A stretch of 24,010 bases of DNA from Apostichopus parvimensis (GCA_000934455.1 KN892464.1:1-24010), one strand, 5' to 3'; counted from the stretch's first letter, positions 1 to 10,154 are shown. Made by a program: numbers and translations. Notes: a model not told the origin generated them from the letters alone.

Positions 1-886
1 TGTAACTTAGTTATGAAACTAACTTAAAATAAATCAGTGCTTATACAGTAGCAGTGCTATATCAGATACATAACAAACATGTAACGTCTGACTATTCAAG
101 TAAGTTAGATATTTACGATCACTCAAGCATGTCAAACGAATTTGCCAATGCATTCAGAATTGGCATCGATGCAAAATAAAGGCAGAATCAAATTGTATAG
201 CAACAAAAATATGTCAGAATATCAGAGAATGGTCACCCATGTTCAAATTACAGCCAGCACTTCGTTGTCATTCTGATATTGCCTTCTTTCACTGCTACAT
301 ATTAGTGTGCCATTTGAGCGCGTATTAACTCATGGAAATATAAATATGTACGGTTAGAGCCATGGTTGTCTGCGTATTCGATTCCGGTCGCATTTTTGTT
401 TAATTTTTATTTATAAAGGCAATCAAGTTTAATACCTTGATGTTGTGAAATCATCTAAAATGATTGTTAACATAATTTGATTGACTCCATGCATATATTG
501 AATAATACCACCCACATCTGAGAGTGTGCCGAAATAATTATCATTAATTATATCTCCTACGTATTTATATCACAGAAACGTTCTATTCAAGTTGACATAC
601 AATATAAACTATTGAAACTAACCCAAAACTATACTCAACAAAATGATAATATAATGACAATCATTTACTGTAATGTGCCAGGTCTGGTTGCTTTACTGCT
701 ACAACACTGGTGGAGAATTGAGTTTTATTTTTCACTATAATTATGGTAATTTTAAGATTAGCTCTACGATGAAGGAGCCAATAGGTTTTTTTTACAAATT
801 GATAATAACTTAAAAGGTCACGTTAGGCATCCCTTCATTAGGTTGTGAAGGTTCACATCGTGTTCTCTTTCTGCATCTTTATGAGA

Positions 887-957
887 TTTATGATTATGAT
901 TATGATTATGATTATGATTATGATTATTATTAATATTATTATTATTATTATGATGAT
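887..957. repeat. ATTATG/ATT microsatellite
   Basis: Run of tandem gattat hexamers passing into att/atg triplets. The matching places in copies 2 (about 5537-5562) and 3 (about 9376-9395) have only a few triplets, so it expanded in copy 1 alone. Confidence 0.95.
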
Positions 958-1000
958 GTATTTTATAGAGCGCTCTACAAAAGATCACAGCGCTTACCTT

Positions 1001-1088
1001 TTACCTTCATCAAACCTTCATCAAACACTTTCATCAAACACACTTTCAAACACACCTTCATCAAACACACTTACCTTCATCAAACACA
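1001..1088. repeat. TTCATCAAAC minisatellite, copy 1
   Basis: Imperfect tandem repeats of 9-16 bp built on ttcatcaaac with acac/tacc spacers. Present in all three array copies. Confidence 0.85.
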
Positions 1089-1455
1089 TTGGGATGCCAT
1101 CTATTATTGACGTAATACAATACAGGTAGGTGCTTCGTCCTGCACTCTTTGACGTTCATTCTGGTGCTGGGGTGGAAAATACTAACGGGTATCCTTGTTT
1201 GGGTTAATCATCTTTATTTTGTATCGCTTTATGCAGGTTTCAATATAGATTTATTGTACTTCACAACAACTGGATTTCACTTTGTAACCTCAACAATGGT
1301 TCATTTCAAGAAACTGACAAAAATGGCATAACATGTAGCACTGCCGGGTATCAATTTGAAACTTAACTGGTTTCCATTTGAGATCTTGTTATCAACATGT
1401 TGCGGTTATTTTTCATCTTCTCGCATCGCCTGTACATGATCATAACCTGTTGTGG

Positions 1456-1707
1456 TCAGCAAGGTTTATGCCTATCTTTTCTACATATAGTCAGTTTTGT
1501 AATGTTAATTGTAAACATATTCTCTATTGCCACATGTACTGTTGGCTCAAGTTCTTTAGTATGTTCACAATGAGTCGGATAGGGATTCCTTTTATGGCAA
1601 ATATGACAACGTTGTTCATAAGCAAGGCATTTAAGTATTGTTAACTCCTCGTTTATGCGTGTATGGACAAATGGAGGCAGGCGTCTCACACCTCCAGTCC
1701 TGCCCAT
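1456..1707 (-). CDS. 83-codon conserved small frame, array copy 1
   Basis: Small frame of unknown function, downstream of the receptor gene on the same strand, so it could also be untranslated or intergenic sequence. Cys27, Cys34, Cys37, Cys47 and His49 give a CX6CX2CX9CXH pattern that could suggest a zinc knuckle, but one copy lacks Cys37 and another lacks the whole CX2C step. Divergence from copy 2 here is about 1%, against 6-7% in neighbouring sequence. No signal peptide or membrane helix. I do not recognise a family. Confidence 0.25.
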   Translation of the reverse strand: MGRTGGVRRLPPFVHTRINEELTILKCLAYEQRCHICHKRNPYPTHCEHTKELEPTVHVAIENMFTINITKLTICRKDRHKPC

Positions 1708-2289
1708 AACATTTCAGAAAAAATGACCAGGGAGGACGTATGCGTCATGCTTTATGGCACTGATACATTTGATTCTTAAGGTGTGAAATCGCATGGATGT
1801 AACCGCTTTTAATTAGATGGAGTTCTTCAACAGTAAAGCGATGTTTATGCAAGAAAAGACTGTTTGCTGACAATATGTAATTTAGAAGAAATATCGAAAC
1901 AACATAGTTTAAAAGAAATGTTGATATAGTTTCCATTAAGTTGGCATTATATATGTGGCTTTACAATTTATTCTTATATCTAATATCATAATATCATAAT
2001 TTATTCTGATCTAAAATCAGTGTTTGTATGTATATACCAACAAGAAAAAAAAGTTTAAAACAGGTTCTACCCGCTCACCACGTCCTACAGTTCGAAACAC
2101 ATGTAATCAATCAAACGTTTATAACTTTAATATCAAAGAAAGTATAATGGCGATGACAGGCCTTGTCTAATAGTATGTATGAGTTTTTCTCAGATAATAG
2201 TCTTATAGGGCTACCGTCTGCTACTGAAATATATGACACAGTAAGTTGTTAACGTCTGTGTGCAGCATGTGTAAGTGTAAACGCTTTCT

Positions 2290-2430
2290 ACTCGAACATT
2301 CCTAAATATCTTATTAATCTGCAGGGCGGACCGACCGGTCGGGAAATCGAGCAGTAACAGACGACCTAGAGACTGTCGGCCGCACACTTGCCTGCCATAG
2401 GGCCCTGATCACCGTCAATGATCCGTCCTG
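2290..2430. other. GC-rich conserved block, array copy 1
   Basis: About 140 bp of GC-rich sequence in an AT-rich setting, differing from copy 2 by about one base. Contains the perfect palindrome CCGACCGGTCGG at 2331-2342. It lies about 0.8 kb 3' of the receptor gene. It may be a regulatory element or simply part of a recently converted tract. Confidence 0.5.
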
Positions 2431-2679
2431 TTAATTTGCACATAACAGTTAGCCATTCAAACTTTAATTAACTTTAAATGCACGAAATGTATTACGAAAT
2501 AACAATGATCATTAAAACCATATAGTACAGCATCAACATAGGGCCCTGATCACCGTCAATGATCCGTCCTGTTAATTTGCACATAACAGTTAGCCATTCA
2601 AACTTTAATTAACTTTAAATGCACGAAATGTATTACGAAATAACAATGATCATTAAAACCATATAGTACAGCATCAATC
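2398..2679. repeat. 141-bp perfect tandem duplication
   Basis: 2398-2538 and 2539-2679 appear identical base for base. Copy 2 has the segment once (from about 6984). The duplication is therefore specific to copy 1 and very recent, or an assembly artefact. Confidence 0.92.
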
Positions 2680-2814
2680 AACTACATGGCACATTTTGAT
2701 TTCAACTCTAGCTTGATAGCTTGAATCCGGTTGAGAAAGTGTTGGATACTAGTCATTCCCTACTTGGAAGAAAACAAATTTCTTCCAAAATGGCTGCAAA
2801 AAGGCTGAAATAGA

Positions 2815-3060
2815 TCAAATAATTCGGCAATTAGTTTGCTCAAGTTGTTCGTATTGATTACGTTCATCTTGACCCCCTCCGAGGTCTGTCTTGTTTCTAA
2901 TTAATGAGTCCGCTTCTACTGTACCCGAACCATCTTGCATATCAACCGACTGCGTCGGCGGTGCTATCTCTTTTTTCCTTAGCACTTCTACCCATAGTGT
3001 GTTCAATTCGGCGAATGGCGTATACCACACTACTGTCGCAGGGATTGTTTTGCAAGTGCG
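2815..3060 (-). other. Tail-like open frame just downstream of the copy 1 receptor
   Basis: After the receptor stop, one minus-strand frame is open from about 3060 to 2815. It reads like a cytoplasmic tail (YTPFAELN, APPTQSVDM, NQYEQLEQ) and has no ATG near its start; an AG at the gacag near 3032-3036 could act as an acceptor. In copy 2 the same frame is broken by a 1-bp indel in a T run and by a stop, so if it was an alternative last exon it is not kept there. It may be chance. Confidence 0.2.
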
Positions 3061-3154
3061 TTTAGGTCGTCATCACACAGGTCCCATGATCCATGGTTTG
3101 GAATGAAATAGTCTACTTTAATTTGATCACGAGGGATTTGTGTTGATAACTCCA

Positions 3155-4363
3155 CTACCATCCGTAATATAGGGTACTAGAATAATACGCCTTGTCAGAC
3201 GACAAGTTGGACGCAGCAGGATATCTGTGTTCCGCAGCATTGAATTCGCCATCGTATGGAACTCTGTGTAATTCGTCTACGTTGTCATAACTATGAGATG
3301 TACGAGAATCTGCTTTGGAATTAGAAATTGGGACGAGATCGGTCGGGGCACTAGGATGAACCATCTTGCTCACGCTTCCTTCCGCAGTTGCTCGATTTCC
3401 AACCTCTCTACTAGATCCGTCTTTGTTTCTGTTATATGTACGAATTCTATTCGCAATGATTACGACGACCGTTATTATCATAGCCATACTAATTATGGAG
3501 CTAACCACTACGATCACCAGAACGAGTGACGGTCCGTTGCGATTAAGTTCGTCAACTGGTGACGAATCATCAGCTTCGTCGATCATTTCAAAAGAGACAT
3601 TTGATTTGCAGGTTGAAGACTTAACTTTAGTCAGCTTCGGCATAGAATCCGATTGCGAAGTCAATAAGAGGGCGGTGATGTTAATGTTGCATGATTTTAC
3701 ATTCATACTACTAATTTCACAAGTAAAATTTAATAATTCGTCTGACGCTGATTTTACAGAGAACTGTTCAATTACTTTATTATTATCAAAAGTAATTGAT
3801 GTTACTGAATCCGTCGTCGGTGTAATATGTTGATTAGCCCGCCTCGACAACAAAGTTAATTTCGCGGTTTGGTTTTTCAAGTGAATGCATTCCATCCGGA
3901 TCAAGTCTGTGTTGTTTTGAATAAAGCGACGACTACCTTTATCTCTGCAATATGGAGAATCAAACACTTGCAATCTAAAAGTATCCGTCAGTGTATCTGA
4001 TGACGATCTTGACGTCACACCACAAGAATATTCTCCTTCGAGTGAAGCATCCGCCATAGAAAGGTTTATGTGAAGACAAGTACCTGCTTCGTCAACTTGA
4101 ATACGATCTGCATACCCTGTTGCGACATTCTCACCATCGAAAACCTGGCTTCCATTAAACGTTAAAGTAAAGACAGGGTCAGATATATCTTTCACCTCGC
4201 AAAAGAGGGATCCCTCGTCACCGACAAACACAAGACCATTTGTTCCGTATGGGTCATGAAAATATAATTCCACAGATGGTACAGCGTTTGCCGAAACGAA
4301 AAGGAAAATCAAGCAAAATATGTGACATTTCATAACCGAAATGGAGACTGTATAGTCGTACAT
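3155..4363 (-). CDS. Two-Ig-domain type I membrane receptor, copy 1
   Basis: Intact 402-codon intronless frame. Residues 11-27 form a signal peptide (hydrophobic core, ANA at 25-27 as a likely cleavage site); Met11 is an equally plausible start because it stands directly before it. Ig-like domain 1 spans about 30-134, with Cys55 and Cys114 in the LEGEYSC F-strand motif. Ig-like domain 2 spans about 137-232, with Cys159 and Cys215. Neither domain shows the usual core Trp. N-glycosylation sequons lie near 70, 100, 150, 164, 212, 228 and 255. The transmembrane helix is 279-304. The 98-residue tail has Tyr at 310, 359, 370, 381, 393, 394, 399 and 400; SYDNV at 358-362 fits the pYxNx Grb2-SH2 consensus. 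I see no clear ITIM or ITAM. A weak polyadenylation signal ATTAAA lies at 3122-3117 on the minus strand. The likely role is a cell-surface receptor or adhesion protein; the ligand is unknown. The near-identical neighbour at 7603-8811 shows the frame is real. Confidence 0.9.
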   Translation of the reverse strand: MYDYTVSISVMKCHIFCLIFLFVSANAVPSVELYFHDPYGTNGLVFVGDEGSLFCEVKDISDPVFTLTFNGSQVFDGENVATGYADRIQVDEAGTCLHINLSMADASLEGEYSCGVTSRSSSDTLTDTFRLQVFDSPYCRDKGSRRFIQNNTDLIRMECIHLKNQTAKLTLLSRRANQHITPTTDSVTSITFDNNKVIEQFSVKSASDELLNFTCEISSMNVKSCNINITALLLTSQSDSMPKLTKVKSSTCKSNVSFEMIDEADDSSPVDELNRNGPSLVLVIVVVSSIISMAMIITVVVIIANRIRTYNRNKDGSSREVGNRATAEGSVSKMVHPSAPTDLVPISNSKADSRTSHSYDNVDELHRVPYDGEFNAAEHRYPAASNLSSDKAYYSSTLYYGW

Positions 4364-4874
4364 GATGAACTGTACAGATAGCTTTTCACGCTGATCACAG
4401 ACGATTTAATCCAAATGTAAAAATGAACTTTTTCAAACTTTGCCAACAAAACAAAACACGAACTTTTGTATATCAGTCTGTAGTAAAGTGTAATTTAGTT
4501 ATGCAACTAACTTAAAATAAATCAGTGCATATACAGTAGCAGTGCTAATATCAGATACATAGCGAAAATGTAACGTCTGACTATACAAGTAAGTTAGATA
4601 TTTTCGATCACTGAAGCATGTCAAACGATTTGCCAATGCATTCAGAATTGGCATCGATGCAAAATAAAGGCAGAATTAAATTGTATAGCAAACAAAAATA
4701 TGTCAGAATATCAGAGAATGGTCACCCATGCTCAAATTACAGCCAGCAGTTCGTTGTCATTCTAAAATTGCCTTCTTACACTGAGACGTATTGTTGTGCA
4801 ATTGCGCGCGCATCATCTCATGAAAAAATAAACATGTACGGTTAGAGCCAGGTTTGTCTGCGTATTCGATTCCG

Positions 4875-4994
4875 GACAAGAATCCATATTTTTATGGACT
4901 CGGTCTTGGCCTCGGAGTCGTAGTGTTTTGAACTTCGACTTAAGATCGTGTCATGCTTAGTACTTCAACCTTTTATTCTCCTCTCCCTTTCTAG
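4875..4994. other. 120-bp segment present only in array copy 2
   Basis: Copy 1 reads cgattccg|gtcgcattt where copy 2 has 120 extra bases. The segment ends in a pyrimidine run and ctctccctttctag, like a splice acceptor, but starts GACAAG rather than GT. A diverged form lies near 11060-11190, also ending in ...ctctgttgcag. It contains gactcgg/ctcggagtc motifs. Confidence 0.7.
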
Positions 4995-5154
4995 GTCGCA
5001 TTTTTGTTTAATTTTTATTTATAAAGGCAATCAAGTTATAATACTTTGATGTTGTGAAATCATCTTAACTGATTGTTAACATAATTATATTGACTCCCTG
5101 CAGCTGCATATAGAGAATCATCCCACCCACATTTAAGAGTGTGCCGAGTAATTA

Positions 5155-5190
5155 TGATTAATATATATTTATATATATATATATAGTTAT
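5155..5190. repeat. AT-dinucleotide tract
   Basis: Alternating at/ta run of about 30 bases, expanded in copy 2 only. Confidence 0.8.
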
Positions 5191-5610
5191 TAATTATATG
5201 TCCTACGCATTTTATATCACAGAAACGTTCTCATCCAAGTTGACATACAGTATAAACTATTGCAACCAACCTAAAACTATACTCAATAAAATGATAATAT
5301 AATGACAATCATTTACTGTAATGTGCCAGGTCTTGTTGCTTTACTGCTACAACACTGGTTGAGAATTGGGTCAGTTTTATCGTTCACTATAATAATGGTA
5401 ATTTTAAGATTAGCTTCAGGATGAAGGAGCCAATAGGAGGTTATATAGGTTGAGAAGAACTTAGAAGGTCATTTAAGGTATCTATTCATTTGCTGGTGAA
5501 GTTTCACATCGTGTTGTCTTTCTGCATCTTTATGAGATTTATTATTGTTATTATTACTATGTACCGTATTTGATAAAGAGCTCTACAAAAGATCACAGCG
5601 CTTACCTTTT

Positions 5611-5688
5611 ACCTTCATCAAACCTTCATCAAACACCCTCATCAAACACACTTACCTTCATCAAACACACTTACTTTCATCAAACACA
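5611..5688. repeat. TTCATCAAAC minisatellite, copy 2
   Basis: Counterpart of 1001-1088 with a different number of repeats. Confidence 0.85.
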
Positions 5689-6054
5689 TTGGGGTGCCAT
5701 CTATTATTGACGTAATACAATACGGTCAGGTGCTTCGTCCTGCATTCTTAGACGTTCATTCTGGTGCTGGGGTGGAAAATACTAACGGGTTTCCTTGTTT
5801 GGGTTAATCATCTTTATTTTGTATCGTCCTATACAGGTTTCAATATAGATTTATTGTACCTCACAATAACTTGATATCACTCTGTAACCTCAACCATGGT
5901 TCATTCCAAGAAACTGGCAAAAATGGCATGATATGTAGCACCGCCGGGTGTCAATTTGAAACTTAGATGGTTTTATTTGTGATCTTGTTATCAATTTGTT
6001 GCGGTTATTTTTCATCTTCTCGCATCGCCTGTACATGATCACAACCTGTTGTGG

Positions 6055-6306
6055 TCAGCAAGGTTTATGCCTATCTTTTCTACATATAGTCAGTTTTGAA
6101 ATGTTTATTGTAAACATATTCTCTATTGCCACATGTACTGTTGGCTCAAGTTCTTTAGTATGTTCACAATGAGTCGGATAGGGATTCCTTTTATGGCAAA
6201 TGTGACAACGTTGTTCATAAGCAAGGCATTTAAGTATTGTTAACTCCTCGTTTATGCGTGTATGGACAAATGGAGGCAGGCGTCTCACACCTCCAGTCCT
6301 GCCCAT
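6055..6306 (-). CDS. 83-codon conserved small frame, array copy 2
   Basis: Same frame as at 1456-1707 with a single residue change (Thr70 to Ser). All Cys and His positions are kept. A second small frame of 63 codons (6535-6344), also present in copy 1 (1936-1745), precedes it on the same strand and has only a few changes. Whether either is translated cannot be told. Confidence 0.25.
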   Translation of the reverse strand: MGRTGGVRRLPPFVHTRINEELTILKCLAYEQRCHICHKRNPYPTHCEHTKELEPTVHVAIENMFTINISKLTICRKDRHKPC

Positions 6307-6877
6307 AACATTTCAGAAAAAATGACCAGGGAGGACGTATGCGTCATGCTTTATGGCACTGATACATTTGATTCTTAAGGTGTGAAATCGCATGGATGTA
6401 ACCGCTTTTAATTAGGTGGAGTTCTTCAACAGTAAAGCGATGTTTATGCAAGAAGAGACTGTTTGCTGACAATATGTAATTTAGAAGAAACATCGAAACA
6501 TCATAGTTTAAAAGAAATATTGATATAGTTTCCAATTAAGTTGGAGTTATATATGTGGCTTTACAATTTATTCTATCTAATATAGTAATATCATAATTTA
6601 TTCTGATCTAAAATCAGTGTTTGTATGTATAAACAAACAAGTTTAAAATAGGTTCTACCCGCTCACCACGTACTACAGTTCGAAACACATGTATTCAATC
6701 AAACGTTTATAACTGTAATATCAATGAAAGTATCATGGCGATGACAGACCTTGTCTGATATTCTGTATATAGTTTGTCTCAGATATTAGTCTTATATGCC
6801 TACCGTCCGCTGCTTAAAAATATTACACAGTAACTTTTAGACGTCTGTGTGCAGCATGTGTAAGTGTAAACGTTGTC

Positions 6878-7015
6878 TACTCGAACATTCCTAAATATCT
6901 TATTAATCTGCAGGGCGGACCGACCGGTCGGGAAATCGAGCAGTAACAGACGACCTAGAGACTGTCGGCCGCACACTTGCCTGCCATAGGGCCCTGATCA
7001 CCGTCAATGATCCGT
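6878..7015. other. GC-rich conserved block, array copy 2
   Basis: Counterpart of 2290-2430, with the palindrome CCGACCGGTCGG at 6920-6931. Confidence 0.5.
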
Positions 7016-7602
7016 CTTGTTAATTTGCACATTACAGTTAGCCATTCAAACTTTAATTAACTTTAAATGCACAAAATGTATTACGAAATAACAATGATCA
7101 TTAAAACCATATAGTACAGCATAAATCAACTAAATGGCACATTTTAATTTCAACTGTAGCTTGATAGCTTGAATCCGGTTGAGAAAGTGTTGGATACTAG
7201 TCATTCCCTACTGGGAAGAAAACAAATTGTCTTCCAAAATGGCTGCAAAAAGGCTGAAATAGATCAAATAATTCGGCAGTTAGTTTGCTCAAGTTGTTCG
7301 TATTGATTACGTTCATCTTGACCCCCTCCGAGGTCTGTCTTGTTTCAAATTAATAAGTCCGCTTCTACTGTACCCGAACCACCTTGCATATCAACCGACT
7401 GCGTCGGCGGTGCTATCTCTTTTTCCTTAACACTTCTACCCATAGTGTGTTCAATTCGGCGAATGGCGTATACCACACTACTGTCGTATGGTTTGTTTTG
7501 CAATTGCGTTTAGGTCGTCATCACACAGGTCCCATGATCCATGGTTTGGAATGGAATAGTCTACTTTAATTTGATCACGAGGGATTTGTGTTGATAACTC
7601 CA

Positions 7603-8811
7603 CTACCATCCGTAATATAGGGTACTAGAATAATACGCCTTGTCAGACGACAAGTTGGACGCAGCAGGATATCTGTGTTCCGCAGCATTGAATTCGCCAT
7701 CGTATGGAACTCTGTGTAATTCGTCTACGTTGTCATAACTATGAGATGTACGAGAATCTGCTTTGGAATTAGAAATTGGGACGAGATCGGTCGGGGCACT
7801 AGGTTGAACCATCTTGCTCACGCTTCCTTCCGCAGATGCTCGATTTCCAACCTCTCTACTAGATCCGTCTTTATTTCTGTTATATGTACGAATTCTATTC
7901 GCAATGATTACGACGACCGTTATTATCATAGCCATACTAATTATGGAGCTAACCACTACGATCACCAGAACGAGTGACGGTCCGTTGCGATTAAGATCGT
8001 CAACTGGTGACGAATCATCAGCTTCGTCGATCATTTCAAAAGAGACATTTGATTTGCAGGCTGAAGACTTAACTTTAGTCAGCTTCGGCATAGAATCCGA
8101 TTGCGAAGTCAATAAGAGGGCGGTGATGTTAATGTTGCATGATTTCACATTCATACTACCAATTTCACAAGTAAAATTTAATAATTCGTCTGACGCTGAT
8201 TTTACAGAGAACTGTTCAATTACTTTATTATTACCAAAAGTAATTGATGTTACTGAATCCGTCGTCGGTGTAATAGGTTGATTAGCCCGCCTCGAAAACA
8301 AAGTTAATTTCGCGGTTTGGTGTTTCAAGTGAATGCATTCCATCCGGATCACGTCTGTGCTGTTTTGAGTGAAGCGACGACTACCTTTATCTCTGCAATA
8401 TGGAGACTCAAACACTTGCAATATAAAAGTATCCGTCATTTTTTCTGATGACGATGTTGACGTCACAGTACAAGCATATTCTCCTTCGAGTGAAGCATTT
8501 GCGATAGTAAGGTTTATGTGAAGACAAGTACCTGCTTCTTCAACTTGAATACGATCAGCATACTCTGTTGCGACATCCTTACCGTCAAAAACCTGGCTTC
8601 CATTAAACGTTAAAGTGAAGACAGGGTCAGATATATCTTTCGCCTCGCAAAAGAGGGATCCCTCGTCACCGACAAACACAAGACCATTTGTTCCGTGTGG
8701 GTCATAAAAATATAATTCCACGGATGGTACAGCGTTTGCCGAAACGAAAAGGAAAATCAAGCAAAACATGTGACATTTCATAACCGAAAAAGAGACTGTA
8801 TAGTAGTGCAT
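7603..8811 (-). CDS. Two-Ig-domain type I membrane receptor, copy 2
   Basis: Intact 402-codon paralogue of the gene at 3155-4363, same length and no indels. All cysteines are kept: 55, 96, 114, 139, 159, 215, 225 and 252. About 34 residues differ. Some 27 of these lie in the first 177 residues, clustered at 78-135 of Ig domain 1, and only seven in the last 225. One sequon is lost (N163H removes the site at about 164) and NLS at 100 becomes NLT. The transmembrane helix at 279-304 and the tail with SYDNV at 358-362 are unchanged, so both proteins should signal alike while recognising different things. Alternative start Met11 is kept. The upstream ~125 bp is about 94% identical to that of copy 1, so regulation is probably shared. 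No family member was recognised by name. Confidence 0.9.
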   Translation of the reverse strand: MHYYTVSFSVMKCHMFCLIFLFVSANAVPSVELYFYDPHGTNGLVFVGDEGSLFCEAKDISDPVFTLTFNGSQVFDGKDVATEYADRIQVEEAGTCLHINLTIANASLEGEYACTVTSTSSSEKMTDTFILQVFESPYCRDKGSRRFTQNSTDVIRMECIHLKHQTAKLTLFSRRANQPITPTTDSVTSITFGNNKVIEQFSVKSASDELLNFTCEIGSMNVKSCNINITALLLTSQSDSMPKLTKVKSSACKSNVSFEMIDEADDSSPVDDLNRNGPSLVLVIVVVSSIISMAMIITVVVIIANRIRTYNRNKDGSSREVGNRASAEGSVSKMVQPSAPTDLVPISNSKADSRTSHSYDNVDELHRVPYDGEFNAAEHRYPAASNLSSDKAYYSSTLYYGW

Positions 8812-9437
8812 TTTGAACTGTACAGATAGCTTTTCGGCGGATCACAGACGATTTTATCCCAATGTAAAAATGAACTTTTTCAAACTTTGCCAACAAAACA
8901 GAACACGAACCTTTGTACATCAGTCTGCAGTAAAGTGTAATTTAGTTATGAAAGTAACTTAAAATAAATCAGTGCTTATACAGTAGCAGTGCTAGTATCA
9001 TATACAGAGCGAAAATGTAACGTCTGACTATACAAGTAAGTTAGATATTTTCGATCACTGAAGCATGTCAAACGATTTGCCAATGCATTCAGAATTGGCA
9101 TTGATGCAAAATAAAGGCAGAATCAAATTTTTTAGCAAGATAGCAACACAAATATGTCAGAATATCAGAGAATGGTCACCTATGTTCAAATTACAGCCAG
9201 CACTTCGTTGTCATTCTAAAATTGCCTTCTTTCACTGAGACGTAGTATTGTGCCATTGAGCTTGCATCAACTCATGGAAAAATAAAAGGTTAAGAGGAAC
9301 TTAAAAGGTCACTTTAGGCATCTCTTCATTAGCTAGTGAAGGTTCACATCGTGTTCTCTTTCTGCATCTTTATGAGATTTATTACTATTACTATGTTTGA
9401 TAGAGCGCTGTACAAAAGATCACAGCGCTTACCTTTT

Positions 9438-9528
9438 ACCTTCATCAAACTTTCATTAAACACCCTCATCTCATCAAACACACTATCAAACACACCTTCA
9501 TCAAACACACTTACCTTCATCAAACACA
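9438..9528. repeat. TTCATCAAAC minisatellite, copy 3
   Basis: Counterpart of 1001-1088 with a different repeat order. Confidence 0.85.
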
Positions 9529-9898
9529 TTGGGATGCCATCTATTACTGACGTAATACAATAGAGGCAGGTCCTTCGTCCTGCATTCTTAGACGTTCATT
9601 CTGGTACTGGGGTGGAAATACTAACGGGTATCCTTGTTTGGGTTAATCGTCTTTATTTTGTATCGCTTTATGCAGGTTTCAATATAGAATTATTTTACTT
9701 CACAATAACTTGATATCACTTTGTAACCTCAACAATGGTTCATTCCAAGAAACTGGCAAAAATGGCATGATATGTAGCACCGCCGGGTGTCAATTTGAAA
9801 CTTCACAGGTTTCCATTATCAATTTGTTGCGGTTATTTTACATCTTCTCGCATCGCCCTAACATGCTCATAGTATTCTGTGTTCAGCAAGGCTTATGC

Positions 9899-10129
9899 CT
9901 ATATTTTCTTCATATAGTCATCATTTTTAATGTTAATTGTAAACATATTCTCTATTGCCACATGTACTGTTGGCTCAAGTCCTTTGGTATGTTCACAATG
10001 AGTCGGATAGGGATTCCTTTTATCGCGACAACGTTGTTCATAAGCAAGGCATTTAATTATTGTTAACTCTTCGTTTATGCTTGTATGGACAAAAGGAGGC
10101 AGGTTCCTCACACCCCCAGTCCTGCCCAT
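9899..10129 (-). CDS. 83-codon-type small frame, copy 3, first of two
   Basis: Shorter variant (76 codons) inside the first half of the 270-bp duplication. A 6-bp in-frame deletion removes the CX2C step, and the last residues differ because the 3' end has diverged. It is still open through the shared part. Confidence 0.2.
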   Translation of the reverse strand: MGRTGGVRNLPPFVHTSINEELTIIKCLAYEQRCRDKRNPYPTHCEHTKGLEPTVHVAIENMFTINIKNDDYMKKI

Positions 10130-10154
10130 AACATGATCATATAGCCTGTTGTGG

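Larger units (their letters stand above)
1..4488. repeat. Tandem array unit, copy 1 (Ig-receptor unit)
   Basis: Direct repeat of the segment at 4489-8935. The window opens with a sequence matching 4489 onward (tgtaa-tttagttatg type), so the left boundary is where the window cuts, not a biological edge; more copies may lie to the left. The unit holds, left to right, the 3' flank, an ATTATG microsatellite, a TCATCAAAC minisatellite, a small 83-codon frame, a GC-rich block, and the receptor gene with its upstream region. Copy 1 has an extra 141-bp duplication (2398-2679) and lacks a 120-bp segment present in copy 2. Divergence from copy 2 is about 6-7% by eye in most non-coding parts, but only about 1-3% at 1480-1830 and 2290-3830. 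Confidence 0.93.
4489..8935. repeat. Tandem array unit, copy 2 (Ig-receptor unit)
   Basis: Second direct copy, 4447 bp. It starts immediately after the shared upstream sequence of the copy 1 gene and ends where copy 3 starts with the same bases at 8936. Gene order and orientation are unchanged. Relative to copy 1 it has one rather than two copies of the 141-bp segment, a longer AT stretch near 5160-5187, and a 120-bp segment at 4875-4994 that also has a diverged counterpart near 11060-11190. That counterpart suggests the segment is ancestral and was lost from copy 1. Confidence 0.93.

Noticed and set aside
3366-3833. 155-codon plus-strand frame (and its twin at 7814-8281)
   Set aside because: Lies antisense to the conserved receptor tail and membrane region; its conservation is explained by the minus-strand gene.
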